Positions 8,066 to 15,948 of a DNA stretch of 47,417 nt are shown in pieces. Below the pieces are notes generated by a model, which saw nothing but the letters and a program-made list of their open reading frames with translations, did not search any database and was not told where the DNA came from. The stretch's first letter is position 1. Every line of letters starts with the position of its first letter. A program made the translations under genes and the position numbers. Source of the DNA: an uncultured Clostridia bacterium (GTDB lineage: Bacteria > Bacillota > Clostridia > UBA1212); NCBI GenBank assembly GCA_947304585.1, contig CAMZBI010000016.1:1-47417 (forward strand). Direction: 5' to 3'.

Positions 8066-8150
8066 GGCCATGTGAGGAGCATTAACGCTTTTGAAAATTA
8101 CGATGTGTCGAAAAAACGATCCCGCCAAACCGGGACCTGCGGAGGTAAAA

Positions 8151-9587
8151 ATGTTTGTCGTAGATTATAAGAAACTGAGATTGTCTTTTAACGAATTTCA
8201 CGACCTTTCGAGCAAGGATATGCCGCAGTACGGAGAATACTGTCTGCTTGAACTGAAGACAGGAGACTATACCGCCGGCGGCTGGCATCCGTCAGATAAC
8301 GGTCGCACCGCGACAGGATATTTTTTGCGCGGGACTGCCGACACTGTGGATGCCAAAGAGGTGGCAAGATGGCATTCCCTTGACCGCTACGACCTTGCGG
8401 AGAGTTTGGAAAAAGAAGGTGTAAACTGGATAAACATCGGCCGCGAGGAAGAGGGCGATCGCAACGTTCAGTTTGAGGGGTTCAAGTCGTTTGCCGACAG
8501 AAAGGCCCCGAAAAAGGAGCAGTTCTGCCTTCTTATCATGAAGGACGGCAGTTTGGCGGCGGGCAGATGGAACAAGTGGCGACATAGTGCCGGAGGAGCG
8601 TTTATTTACTCGTCGGCATTGGCAAGTCACAGTTCGGACGAGGTATGGGCGTGGACGCCTCTCAGCTCGGATGAGATCTTTGCGGCGGAGCAGGAGCGTG
8701 AGAACGAGAAAAAACGCGAGAAGAAGCTGAACAAGAACCCCTCTGCGGACCCGGAACTGTTTAAATACGGAATGGATATCGATACGTATTACGAAAAGGC
8801 GCTGGAAAAGCTGCGCGAGGAGTTTTACTGGGCAACCTTGACGATGATGAAAAAGAAGACTCCTGTATGGCAGATTGCGCCTCTGCACGGGAAATACGTT
8901 TTTGGCCAAATCAGCAAAAACTATTATGGTGATTCGGATATAGTGATGCCCTGGACGGGTGGCACTTCCGCAGATGAGTTCATAGATTTTCTGCGTTCGT
9001 ACACTCACGATACGGTTGAGCGCTCAAATCCTGAAGTGAAATTCAAGCTTGGCACCGACATAAACGTATATCTGGAAATGGCTTTCAAAAACGCCAAGAA
9101 AGATTATCGCTGGCTTGACAAAGAGATGCTCAAGAAGACCTGGCAATATGATATACAAAGGGTCGACGGAGACCTGGAATTCGTTAGAAGATACCGGAAC
9201 GAGAGCGAGTATTCGGTGTACGACGTCGAAAGCGCGGAACAGTTCATAGAGTGGGTGGAAAGCGACTATCAGAGCGTTGCGCTCCGGGAGAATAAAGCCG
9301 TGGCCAGTTATGAACCCCGTCTCGGACATATCGTTCTGAACGGCTGGAATCTGGAGAGCTATGTTTTCTACAAGCTGAAGTCGGGAGACTACAAAGTGAA
9401 CGTAACGGCAGGAGACCGTACGACCGGCGGCAGCAGGGAATTTTTTATCACACCGGACTGTTTTGAGGCAAAGACCTATGAGGAGTTTCTTGACCGTTAT
9501 CTCAAGATCGTTCCGGGTTACAGTTTCGGACTGGGCAAGGAGGACCTTTTGCCCGACAAAGGCCTGAAAGAATTCCTGGGATATTAA
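8151..9587 (+). CDS. Hypothetical protein, about 479 residues
   Basis: I chose ATG 8151 because GGAGG lies 8 nt upstream; the frame stays open to TTG 8091. The N-terminus has two related modules: QYGEYCLLELKTGDYTAGGW (about residues 26-45) and KEQFCLLIMKDGSLAAGRW (about 124-142). Both look like a small beta domain that reads a tunable output. A Lys/Glu-rich coiled stretch lies near residues 185-205. Two further alpha-beta modules beginning DIDTYYEKALEK and DINVYLEMAFKNA appear to be internal duplicates. I recall similar proteins from gut Clostridia without known function. It is cytoplasmic by sequence. Confidence 0.6.
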   Translation: MFVVDYKKLRLSFNEFHDLSSKDMPQYGEYCLLELKTGDYTAGGWHPSDNGRTATGYFLRGTADTVDAKEVARWHSLDRYDLAESLEKEGVNWINIGREEEGDRNVQFEGFKSFADRKAPKKEQFCLLIMKDGSLAAGRWNKWRHSAGGAFIYSSALASHSSDEVWAWTPLSSDEIFAAEQERENEKKREKKLNKNPSADPELFKYGMDIDTYYEKALEKLREEFYWATLTMMKKKTPVWQIAPLHGKYVFGQISKNYYGDSDIVMPWTGGTSADEFIDFLRSYTHDTVERSNPEVKFKLGTDINVYLEMAFKNAKKDYRWLDKEMLKKTWQYDIQRVDGDLEFVRRYRNESEYSVYDVESAEQFIEWVESDYQSVALRENKAVASYEPRLGHIVLNGWNLESYVFYKLKSGDYKVNVTAGDRTTGGSREFFITPDCFEAKTYEEFLDRYLKIVPGYSFGLGKEDLLPDKGLKEFLGY

Positions 9588-9733
9588 AATATGAATTTGT
9601 AAAGCTGTTCCCGCAAAGGGGAGCAGAGAACCGGGGGCGGAGTCAAAGTGTGAAAGAAGTTTCATATTGCCCCGCTTATAATAATATTAATATGTGAAAC
9701 AAAACCGTATTCAAGGAGGTTTAACTGATTGAA

Positions 9734-10855
9734 ATGAAGATTAAGCTGTGTCTGTTTTTTTTGATCTTGTCCGCAGTTCTTTTAGCCTCGTGCGAAGGAC
9801 ACGTTCATTCCTGGTCGGAGTGGACCGTAGTCAAACAACCCTCCTGCGCCGAAGCGGGTTCTCAGGAAAGAGTCTGTTCCTGCGGCCAAAAAGAGACGGA
9901 GGAAATTCCGGCGCTGCAGCACAACTATGGGCCTTATACGGTTACCGAAACCGCAACTTGTTCGAAACCCGGGGAAAGAGAACGTGTTTGCAGAGACTGC
10001 GGGCAAAAAGCCACTGCCATAATTCCGGTCAATCGGGACAACCACTCTTACGGAGATTGGGCGACTGTCAGGGAGCCAAACTGTACCGAGGAAGGTCTTC
10101 AGGAAAGGCGCTGCGAATTGTGCGGCAAGACCGATGAAACGCCAATACCTGCCGAAGGACACTCGTTTACAGAATGGACCGTTGTCCGGGAAGCGACCTG
10201 CATCGCTGAAGGTGAAAAAGAGAGCCGTTGCGACAAATGCGGGGTCTCGGAAACCCGAACCATCGCCAAAAGCGCTCATCAGTACGGGGACTGGCATTTA
10301 GCCGACAACGTGCTCTGCACCACTCCCGGAGCAGTTGCGACGCAAGCCTGTTTGGTCTGCGGCACAAGGCAAATGCGAGCAATAGACGGTCACTCCTTTA
10401 CGGAAGCGACCTGCACCAAACCGGAAACCTGCATTTATTGCGGATTGCAAACCGGATATGTCCTGTATCACCGGTTGTGCCCCGACGGGAAATGCGAACG
10501 TTGTAACCAACTTGTTTTTACAAAGGTTGTAATGCCTGATCTTCCGATCGTTTGCGGCCATGGTACAACACGAATGAGAATAGATTCCCTTGCCTATTCA
10601 TATAACCGGTTAGGTTTTGTTGACATCGACTTTGTCGGAGAGATAATATCAGCGGACAAAAATCTGAGCTTTGGATTTCATTGCGAACTGTTCAACCGGA
10701 CAGCAGGAGGAACTTTTATTGAAGCTGAGCAATACTCCCAAGCGGAATGTAAGGTGGGAGACATAATACGCGGACGCGTGTCGTTTTATTGGCCTCCTCT
10801 TGATGAAACGGAACCCATTGAATTGGGCATTACCATTTCGGATTTCCAACAATAA
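9734..10855 (+). CDS. Surface lipoprotein with Cys-rich repeats
   Basis: About 373 residues. A lipoprotein signal ends in the lipobox LLASC (Cys near residue 20). Five to six tandem units of about 37-40 residues follow. Each starts H-S/N-Y/F, continues with a TVV-x-x-ATC segment, then a CxxCG pair, for example HSFTEWTVVREATC and SRCDKCGVSETR. Each unit therefore carries three Cys, suggesting small metal- or disulfide-stabilised ribbons. The last 110 residues are a non-repeat beta-rich domain. Such repeats are frequent in surface proteins of gut Clostridia. It is probably anchored to the membrane and exposed outward. AAGGAGG precedes the start with a long 13-nt gap. Repeat number may vary between strains. 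Confidence 0.75.
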   Translation: MKIKLCLFFLILSAVLLASCEGHVHSWSEWTVVKQPSCAEAGSQERVCSCGQKETEEIPALQHNYGPYTVTETATCSKPGERERVCRDCGQKATAIIPVNRDNHSYGDWATVREPNCTEEGLQERRCELCGKTDETPIPAEGHSFTEWTVVREATCIAEGEKESRCDKCGVSETRTIAKSAHQYGDWHLADNVLCTTPGAVATQACLVCGTRQMRAIDGHSFTEATCTKPETCIYCGLQTGYVLYHRLCPDGKCERCNQLVFTKVVMPDLPIVCGHGTTRMRIDSLAYSYNRLGFVDIDFVGEIISADKNLSFGFHCELFNRTAGGTFIEAEQYSQAECKVGDIIRGRVSFYWPPLDETEPIELGITISDFQQ

Positions 10856-11013
10856 CAGACCGGGCATAAGGAACGCGCAAGGTTTTTTGGAATGGCGCGG
10901 GAAGGAAAAAGCGGTTTAGTATTGGTGGCTTCTATAAAAACCAGTCGATATTTTCAGCCAATAGAAAAACCACTAACATTTTTCCATACCGGTCTACCTT
11001 CCGGTAAAAAGCC

Positions 11014-11067
11014 TTGACAATATATCGTTGCAGCGATACAATAACCATGTATCATTGCAACGATATA
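11014..11067 (+). promoter_or_regulatory. Promoter with nested-dyad operator of the DUF3990 toxin-antitoxin pair
   Basis: TTGACA (11014-11019), 17-bp spacer, TACAAT (11037-11042). The spacer contains the dyad ATCGTTGCAGCGAT. A second dyad, ATCATTGCAACGAT, follows at about 11050-11063. The two form a larger inverted repeat of 21 bp per arm with two mismatches, centred near 11044. Repressor bound at both sites would cover the core promoter and start point. The HTH protein at 11750 is the natural candidate to bind here. Confidence 0.8.
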
Positions 11068-11085
11068 TTTTTCGGAGGGCAGAAG

Positions 11086-11784
11086 ATGGCTGCAATTACA
11101 TTATTCCACGGGTCGGATCACGTGATCAAGAATCCGACGCTTGCCCAGGGCAAAGACACAAATGATTACGGCAAGGGCTTTTACTGCACTCTTTTGCCGG
11201 AAATGGCCAAGGAATGGGCCTGCAAGCAAAACACCGACGGCTTTGTGAACGAGTACCGCTTTTGCAATGCCGGACTGAACGTATTGAACCTGCTGGACGG
11301 CGAGCACACTGTTATGAACTGGATAGCTCTTCTTCTGCAGCACCGCATTTTTACGATAAACGACGCAATTGCCCAGGACGCGAAGGCCTACCTGATCGAT
11401 AACTTTTCGATAGACACCTCCGGGTACGACGTTGTTGTCGGATACCGTGCAGATGATTCGTATTTCTCTTATGCCCAGTCTTTTGTTCACAATGCGTTGC
11501 CCCTCAGGAGTTTGTCGAAAGCGTTGACGCTTGGAAAGCTTGGCGAACAAACTGTGCTTGTTTCCGAAAAAGCCTTTGGCGGACTGGAGTTTGTCAAGGC
11601 CGAACCGGTGGAAAAAGAGCTGTATTACCCCAAGTTCATTGCCCGGGACGCCAATGCCCGCCAGGAATACCGGACCGAAATAAAGGGCAGCAGGAGCTAC
11701 AGAGACGATATATTCGTGATGGACATTATAAGAGAGGAGATCGGAAACGATGATCCGCGCATACAGCGAATTGTACTTAAATGA
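11086..11784 (+). CDS. DUF3990 protein, likely ADP-ribosyltransferase-type toxin
   Basis: About 232 residues from ATG 11086, which has GGAGGG upstream; the open frame further upstream runs through the promoter and is not coding. The N-terminus ITLFHGSDHVIKNP followed by NDYGKGFYCTLLPEMAKEWA (residues 24-43) matches DUF3990. I understand this family to share the NAD-binding fold of ADP-ribosyltransferases, with an H-x-S/G strand and the GKGFY motif. The 3' end overlaps the downstream HTH gene by 35 nt, so the two are co-translated. Toxin first and HTH antitoxin second behind an autoregulatory operator fits a toxin-antitoxin module. The cellular target is unknown. Confidence 0.75.
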   Translation: MAAITLFHGSDHVIKNPTLAQGKDTNDYGKGFYCTLLPEMAKEWACKQNTDGFVNEYRFCNAGLNVLNLLDGEHTVMNWIALLLQHRIFTINDAIAQDAKAYLIDNFSIDTSGYDVVVGYRADDSYFSYAQSFVHNALPLRSLSKALTLGKLGEQTVLVSEKAFGGLEFVKAEPVEKELYYPKFIARDANARQEYRTEIKGSRSYRDDIFVMDIIREEIGNDDPRIQRIVLK

Positions 11785-12403
11785 CGCGCAGGTTCTACTG
11801 GCCAATGCCATGGATTATGCGTTGAATGATTGCAGGCAGGATCCCGACTGGTTTGCAAAAGTTTTTGCCGCCTCCAAGCCGGTCAAAGAGTTCGAGAGGG
11901 GAAATCCGGCCGTCATATCCGGTAAGTCTGCGGAAGAATTCGTCAAGGAAATCCTGGCTCCGGTTCTGCCGGGGGAAAAGTTTCCGGGAACGTCCTTCTC
12001 TCAAGAGCGGTCCCCTGCTTACTGGGCCGGCTGGGCACTTGCCTATTATCAATGGTTTACGTCAAGATCATTCAAGGATATCTTTATGAGAGTGCCCCTT
12101 TCGGAGATACTTGCAATGTACAAAATCTATCACGAAATGGACCTTTCCAATTTTGTGGAGGACATGAAAAACCGGTATAATGCGGCGGAGATCGAGACAA
12201 ATTTGAAGCGGATCCGCAGCGCCAGGGGAATCTCCCAAAATGAATTGGCAAGCCTATCAGGGGTCAAGAAGAGGTCCATCCAGCTGTATGAGCAAAGGGT
12301 CAACGACATCGACAAGGCCCAGGCCCACACGCTGTATAAAATGGCTCGAGTCCTCGGATGCGGGGTTGAGGATCTGCTGGAAGAGCCAGGGGAGATTGGG
12401 TGA
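11750..12403 (+). CDS. HTH (XRE) protein, likely antitoxin and repressor of the DUF3990 module
   Basis: 217 residues, overlapping the toxin gene by 35 nt. Residues 1-140 form a helical domain (SELYLNDAQVLLANAMDYAL; SPAYWAGWALAYYQWFTSR; MYKIYHEMDLSNFVEDM) that I recall from proteins paired with DUF3990. Residues 150-208 are a clear XRE helix-turn-helix (LKRIRSARGISQNELASLSG then RSIQLYEQ and MARVLGCGVEDLL). The N-terminal part probably neutralises the toxin while the HTH part binds the dyads at 11020-11063. Confidence is high for the HTH and moderate for the antitoxin role. Confidence 0.8.
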   Translation: MIRAYSELYLNDAQVLLANAMDYALNDCRQDPDWFAKVFAASKPVKEFERGNPAVISGKSAEEFVKEILAPVLPGEKFPGTSFSQERSPAYWAGWALAYYQWFTSRSFKDIFMRVPLSEILAMYKIYHEMDLSNFVEDMKNRYNAAEIETNLKRIRSARGISQNELASLSGVKKRSIQLYEQRVNDIDKAQAHTLYKMARVLGCGVEDLLEEPGEIG

Positions 12404-12476
12404 TTTGGATGGGGCAGAGACGCCAATTACCGGAAGAGGGAAAAAATAGTGCAATGCAAATGGAAAAGGGTTTTAG

Positions 12477-12494
12477 TGTCGGACGTGGGCGACA
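12477..12494. repeat. TGTCG-N8-CGACA hairpin element, copy 2
   Basis: Same stem and 8-nt loop as at 1332, with the same TTTTAG lead. The loop differs at one position and the flank CAAGTG is shared with copy 1. Confidence 0.6.
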
Positions 12495-12521
12495 GCAAGT
12501 GTCTTTGGCGGAAAGAGGTGC

Positions 12522-12550
12522 TTGCAAACGATTTTTCAGAATGCGATAAT
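12522..12550 (+). promoter_or_regulatory. Sigma-A promoter before the HsdM remnant
   Basis: TTGCAA (12522-12527), 17-bp spacer, GATAAT (12545-12550). GGAGG follows at about 12592, ahead of ATG 12604. Confidence 0.55.
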
Positions 12551-12603
12551 AAACTGATTACGAAGTTTTGCGAGATAATGATTTAACATCCGGAGGTCGG
12601 TAT

Positions 12604-12705
12604 ATGGCTGATTTAAAGAAGGAACAGGAACGTGAAGAATTGCACCGTGCGATTTGGGCGATTGCCGACGAACTGCGCTGAGCTGTTGACGGCTGGGATT
12701 CGATG
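12604..12705 (+). pseudogene. Type I restriction methylase subunit (HsdM), N-terminal fragment
   Basis: The 25-residue frame reads KKEQEREELHRAIWAIADEL, then a TGA at 12679, then AVDGWD in the same frame. This is the conserved start of type I DNA methylase HsdM (normally 500 or more residues), with the stop falling at the usual G of GSVDGWD. Homology ends near 12700. A promoter and GGAGG ribosome site are preserved. It shows that a type I restriction system once lay here. Confidence 0.7.
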
Positions 12706-12722
12706 GAATCATCCAAAGAAAA

Positions 12723-13035
12723 GAAATTCCGGAAATACCGGCGGACGCTGTAAGAGAGGCGCTCCTCAACTCGTTCTGCCATAAAGATTACGGCAGCGGT
12801 AAAGCGCCGATATAACGCCGATAAGTGCCGAAATAATTGAAAAAACACTGGCGTATATTGCCCAAAAGGCTCGATCACCAATTCTGAAGCCCGGACGATT
12901 CTCGGGTTGAAAGCGACATGGATAAAGAAGACTTTGGGATCACTTGTTCAGAAAAGGATTATTGACAGGATCGGCAATAATAATAGAACAAAGTATATCC
13001 GGCATGGTACTGTTGCCAATGAATTTGAGGTGTAA
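12723..13035 (+). pseudogene. ATP-binding (AlbA_2/RecG-like) protein, two C-terminal fragments
   Basis: 12723-12815 reads IPADAVREALLNSFCHKDYG, typical of the ATPase-like domain of AlbA_2/Schlafen-type proteins (usual form REALVNAxxHRDY). It ends in a stop. 12900-13035 reads as a C-terminal winged helix (KKTLGSLVQKRIIDRIGNNN and a short tail). The roughly 100 residues between are missing or scrambled. Such proteins often lie in defence islands beside restriction genes, which fits the HsdM scrap just upstream. Confidence 0.6.
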
Positions 13036-13095
13036 TAGATTTCCGTTTTCTTTGTGATATTGTGTTTGCAGAGCACATAGAAGGAAGTCGCAGAT

Positions 13096-13242
13096 ATGAG
13101 AATACTGATTGCAATTATTATTGCCATACTCACCGCACTTCTTGGCGTTGGTTACCCGGTGGAAGAAGTAAATGCGACGACAAAAGAACTAGTGGGAAAG
13201 GCGGAAAGGGCGGCCGCTGAGGAAAGTGGAAAGCTTAACTAA
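13096..13242 (+). CDS. Small single-span protein, 48 residues
   Basis: ATG 13096 has AGAAGGAAG upstream at good spacing. The product starts with a strong hydrophobic segment (residues 2-19, RILIAIIIAILTALLG) followed by a charged, Ala/Glu/Lys-rich tail. It is most likely a membrane-anchored small protein facing the cytoplasm or a short secreted peptide. I know no family. It precedes the MazG-like gene on the same strand and could belong to that unit. The reading frame has no homology to the pseudogenes upstream. Confidence 0.5.
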   Translation: MRILIAIIIAILTALLGVGYPVEEVNATTKELVGKAERAAAEESGKLN

Positions 13243-13263
13243 GCTAGGTCAGACCCTAAATTT

Positions 13264-13338
13264 ATGGAGATTTTGAGCAATTTGAATGAGTTCATTTTGG
13301 GCAAACAACATTGGCAATACTTTTTAGAAAGCGAGTAA
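13264..13338 (+). CDS. Very short reading frame upstream of the MazG-like gene
   Basis: ATG 13264 to TAA 13336 encodes 24 residues (MEILSNLNEFILGKQHWQYF and four more). It ends 3 nt before ATG 13342. It could be a leader coupling translation to the next gene, or the tail of a lost protein, since the frame stays open a little upstream. No ribosome site is visible. Confidence 0.25.
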   Translation: MEILSNLNEFILGKQHWQYFLESE

Positions 13339-13341
13339 ATC

Positions 13342-13662
13342 ATGAAACCAAAAACCCTAGAAAGAATCAGAAAATTTACTACAGACCGCGACTGGGATCA
13401 GTTCCACTCGCCTGCGAATCTTGCCAAATCCATTTCAATTGAAGCCTCTGAGTTGCTCGAGTGCTTTCAGTGGGACGAGGAAAATTTCAATCTTGAGCAT
13501 GTTAAAGAGGAATTGGCCGACGTTATTGTCTACTGCGTTGATATGCTGGACAAGCTGGGACTTGACGTTGACGAGATAGTCAATGAGAAAATGACAAAGA
13601 ACGAGGCAAAGTACCCTGTTGAAAAGGCAAAAGGGTCTTCGGCGAAATATGACAAACTGTAA
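13342..13662 (+). CDS. MazG-like nucleotide pyrophosphohydrolase
   Basis: About 106 residues. The MazG/all-alpha NTP-PPase signature is present: EASELLECFQW near residues 33-43 and EELADVIVYCVDMLDKLG near 56-73, giving the ExxE and ExxD pairs that bind magnesium. Proteins of this size hydrolyse (d)NTPs to monophosphate and pyrophosphate, often for house-cleaning or in phage defence. It is followed after 12 bp by the DUF2075 gene, so the two form an operon. I recall these families as frequent neighbours. Confidence 0.85.
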   Translation: MKPKTLERIRKFTTDRDWDQFHSPANLAKSISIEASELLECFQWDEENFNLEHVKEELADVIVYCVDMLDKLGLDVDEIVNEKMTKNEAKYPVEKAKGSSAKYDKL

Positions 13663-13674
13663 GGGAACATATTT

Positions 13675-15552
13675 ATGATCATCTATGAGAACACCCGGAG
13701 AGGGTTTATAAACGATATACGGTCGGGCAGCATAGCGACTAAAGTGGAGAACGCCTTTGAAGCGCATGGAATCCACCACGCCAATGACGCAGAGTTTCGT
13801 GCCTGGGCGAATTCCCTTTTGTTCATGCGAAACGTACTCGATGACGATGCCATACCGGAAGACGTATCTCTTGCCGTGGAGTATCAGATTCCCTTGACGT
13901 CTAAGCGGGTGGATTTTCTGCTTGCCGGGAAAGACGAAAACGGGACCGACAATGTCGTCATCGTTGAACTCAAGCAGTGGGAAGACAGCGGCATGACCTC
14001 AAGACCGGACGTGGTCACGGCGTTTACCGGCGGAGCGAACCGGGCAGTCTGTCATCCCAGCTACCAGGCATACAGTTACGCAAAGATCATAGAGAATTTC
14101 AATGAAACCATTGACCGGAAGGATATTAAGATGCGCCCCTGTGCCTATCTCCACAACTACAGAGAGGCAAACAGGTCTCACATCGACAATGACCTTTATC
14201 GTGAGGCGGTATTGGCGGCTCCGGTTTTTCTTCAGGAAGACGTTGCCAAGTTGCGGGCCTTTATAAAGACGTACATCAAAAAGAAAGACGGGGTCGACCT
14301 TCTCATGAAGATAGACCACGGAAAACTGAAGCCCGCAAAGGCTCTGCAGGATTCTCTCGCATCTATGATAAAGGGGAACCGGGAATTTCTTTTGATAGAT
14401 GAACAAAAGGTCGCCTATGAGACTGTAAAGAAACTGGTCGAGCGCGCAGTCCGCAATGCCGGTGATCCGCTGAAGGGGGCTGAGAAGAGCGTCGTTATCG
14501 TTTCCGGAGGGCCCGGTACCGGCAAGTCTGTCGTCGCCATCCAGCTTCTCTGCGACCTGATCGCCAAGGGCTACAGCGCGAACTACGTCACGAAGAACGC
14601 CGCTCCTCGAAACGTGTATTTTGAGAAATTGAAGCAAGAGCAGTATAAACTTGGCTATATCAAGAACCTGTTTAAGTCCTCTGATGCATTCTGGAACGCA
14701 CCCGCCAATTTGCTCGATTGCATTATCGTTGACGAGGCCCACCGGCTCAAGCAAAAATCGGCAATCTTTCACGGAGAAAATCAGGTCAAAGAGCTGATAA
14801 ACGCCGGCCGTGTGACAGTCTTTTTCATTGACGAGAACCAGAAGATCACTACCAAGGATATTGGCAGCAAAGACGAGATCCGAAAGTGGGCTTCGTATCA
14901 CGGCGCCAATATATTTGAAGGGGCGGATTTGAATCTTGTGTCTCAGTTCCGTTGCAACGGCAGCGACGGATATTTGAATTTTCTCGACAATCTGCTTGGA
15001 ATTTGCAGCACGGCAAACCTGACCTTCGATTACGATTATGAGATTCGCATCTTCGGGTCACCTACGAAAATGCGTGAGGCATTGCGTGAGAAAAACGATA
15101 TAAACAACAAGTCAAGAATGATCGCCGGCTACTGTTATGAGTGGATAACTGAAAGCGATCCCCATGGAGACAAGTACGACATAGTCCTTGAGGACGGGTT
15201 CAAGGCAAAATGGAATTTCTCAAACACGCTGTTCGCAATAGATCCGGATTCCTTTGATCAGGTCGGCTGCATTCACACCACCCAGGGCCTAGAGTTTGAC
15301 TATTGCGGAATCATTATTGGCAAGGATCTGAGATACGAGAACGGAAGGGTAATAACCGATCAGTCAAAAGAGGCCCTCACCGACAAGTCGTCCGGAATCA
15401 GATCCTGCAAAGACAAGGCATTGGCGGACAGACTTATAAGAAATACATACAAGACGCTGATGTCCAGAGGACAAAAGGGATGCTACATTTATTGCGAGGA
15501 TAAACCGCTGCTGGAGTACATCAGCAAGATGCTTGGAATTGAAATAGAGTAA
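13675..15552 (+). CDS. DUF2075 helicase-like ATPase with N-terminal nuclease-like domain
   Basis: 625 residues. The N-terminal part has a PD-(D/E)xK-like motif: VDFLL (79-83) followed by VVIVELKQW (94-102), typical of restriction-type nucleases. Walker A is GGPGTGKS (278-285), Walker B is VDEAHRLK (352-359), and a superfamily-1-like QFRC motif occurs near residue 425. The C-terminus has CIHTTQGLEFDYCGI (motif V/VI region) and LMSRGQKGCYIY, both usual in DUF2075. A combined nuclease and DNA/RNA motor fits antiviral defence, and pairing with the MazG-like gene supports this. No phage target is known to me. It appears intact. Confidence 0.85.
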   Translation: MIIYENTRRGFINDIRSGSIATKVENAFEAHGIHHANDAEFRAWANSLLFMRNVLDDDAIPEDVSLAVEYQIPLTSKRVDFLLAGKDENGTDNVVIVELKQWEDSGMTSRPDVVTAFTGGANRAVCHPSYQAYSYAKIIENFNETIDRKDIKMRPCAYLHNYREANRSHIDNDLYREAVLAAPVFLQEDVAKLRAFIKTYIKKKDGVDLLMKIDHGKLKPAKALQDSLASMIKGNREFLLIDEQKVAYETVKKLVERAVRNAGDPLKGAEKSVVIVSGGPGTGKSVVAIQLLCDLIAKGYSANYVTKNAAPRNVYFEKLKQEQYKLGYIKNLFKSSDAFWNAPANLLDCIIVDEAHRLKQKSAIFHGENQVKELINAGRVTVFFIDENQKITTKDIGSKDEIRKWASYHGANIFEGADLNLVSQFRCNGSDGYLNFLDNLLGICSTANLTFDYDYEIRIFGSPTKMREALREKNDINNKSRMIAGYCYEWITESDPHGDKYDIVLEDGFKAKWNFSNTLFAIDPDSFDQVGCIHTTQGLEFDYCGIIIGKDLRYENGRVITDQSKEALTDKSSGIRSCKDKALADRLIRNTYKTLMSRGQKGCYIYCEDKPLLEYISKMLGIEIE

Positions 15553-15568
15553 ATTGCCTTAGGAATTT

Positions 15569-15614
15569 TTGGCCAACTCTCGGAGTGATTTTCGGCCAAT
15601 CGCCGGAGTTGTCT
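15569..15614 (+). repeat. Two orphan 23-bp units, TTGGCCAACTCTCGGA type
   Basis: Units at 15569-15591 and 15592-15614 share sequence and 23-bp period with the array at 3916-4030. No DUF4143 gene follows, so this is probably a scar left after gene loss. A weaker third unit may precede it at 15546. Confidence 0.7.
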
Positions 15615-15707
15615 TACGGATACAGAATAAAACCGCATTATTTTATAAAAATACCTAAAGTTCGAGCAAGCGTTTTTCCCGCTAATATAGGCAACTGCAT
15701 AATTAAA

Positions 15708-15743
15708 TCAGCGGTAAACGGAAAAAAGCCGTTTCACCGCTGA
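15708..15743. terminator. Hairpin, probable terminator
   Basis: TCAGCGGTAAACGG (15708-15721) pairs with CCGTTTCACCGCTGA (15729-15743) with one internal mismatch and an A-rich loop. A-rich sequence follows on the plus strand and T-rich on the minus strand. It would end the DUF2075 transcript or act on opposing transcripts. Confidence 0.5.
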
Positions 15744-15879
15744 ATAAAAAAATTAAAGCTCATGATCTGCGGAAATCCTCGGCAGGTTGTCGAAGATTGT
15801 TATAACTAATGAATTCGTAAAAGCCTCCCGGCGCTTTAAACCCTTAAAACCCTCAACCCCCGGTTTTTCCCTAAATTAA

Positions 15880-15909
15880 TTGCTTTTTCACACCTTCTTC
15901 GTTTATAAT
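15880..15909 (+). promoter_or_regulatory. Sigma-A promoter of the CotH lipoprotein
   Basis: TTGCTT (15880-15885), 18-bp spacer, TATAAT (15904-15909), 40 bp before the start codon. Confidence 0.6.
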
Positions 15910-15948
15910 GAGCCCATTAAAGTTCACTTTTGCGGGGAGAAATTGGCC

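Noticed and set aside
3796..10995. Similarity between 3796-3820 and 10970-10995 (CACTAA, TTTTTCC, TACC, GTC in common)
   Set aside because: Too short and too diverged to call a repeat with confidence; it might be the same protein tail left twice, but I cannot show it.
11014..11085. Upstream extension of the DUF3990 reading frame
   Set aside because: It runs through the -35 and -10 boxes and the operator; ATG 11086 has the ribosome site.
13999..14901. A 300-codon minus-strand frame
   Set aside because: Antisense of the DUF2075 gene, which has intact Walker motifs on the plus strand.
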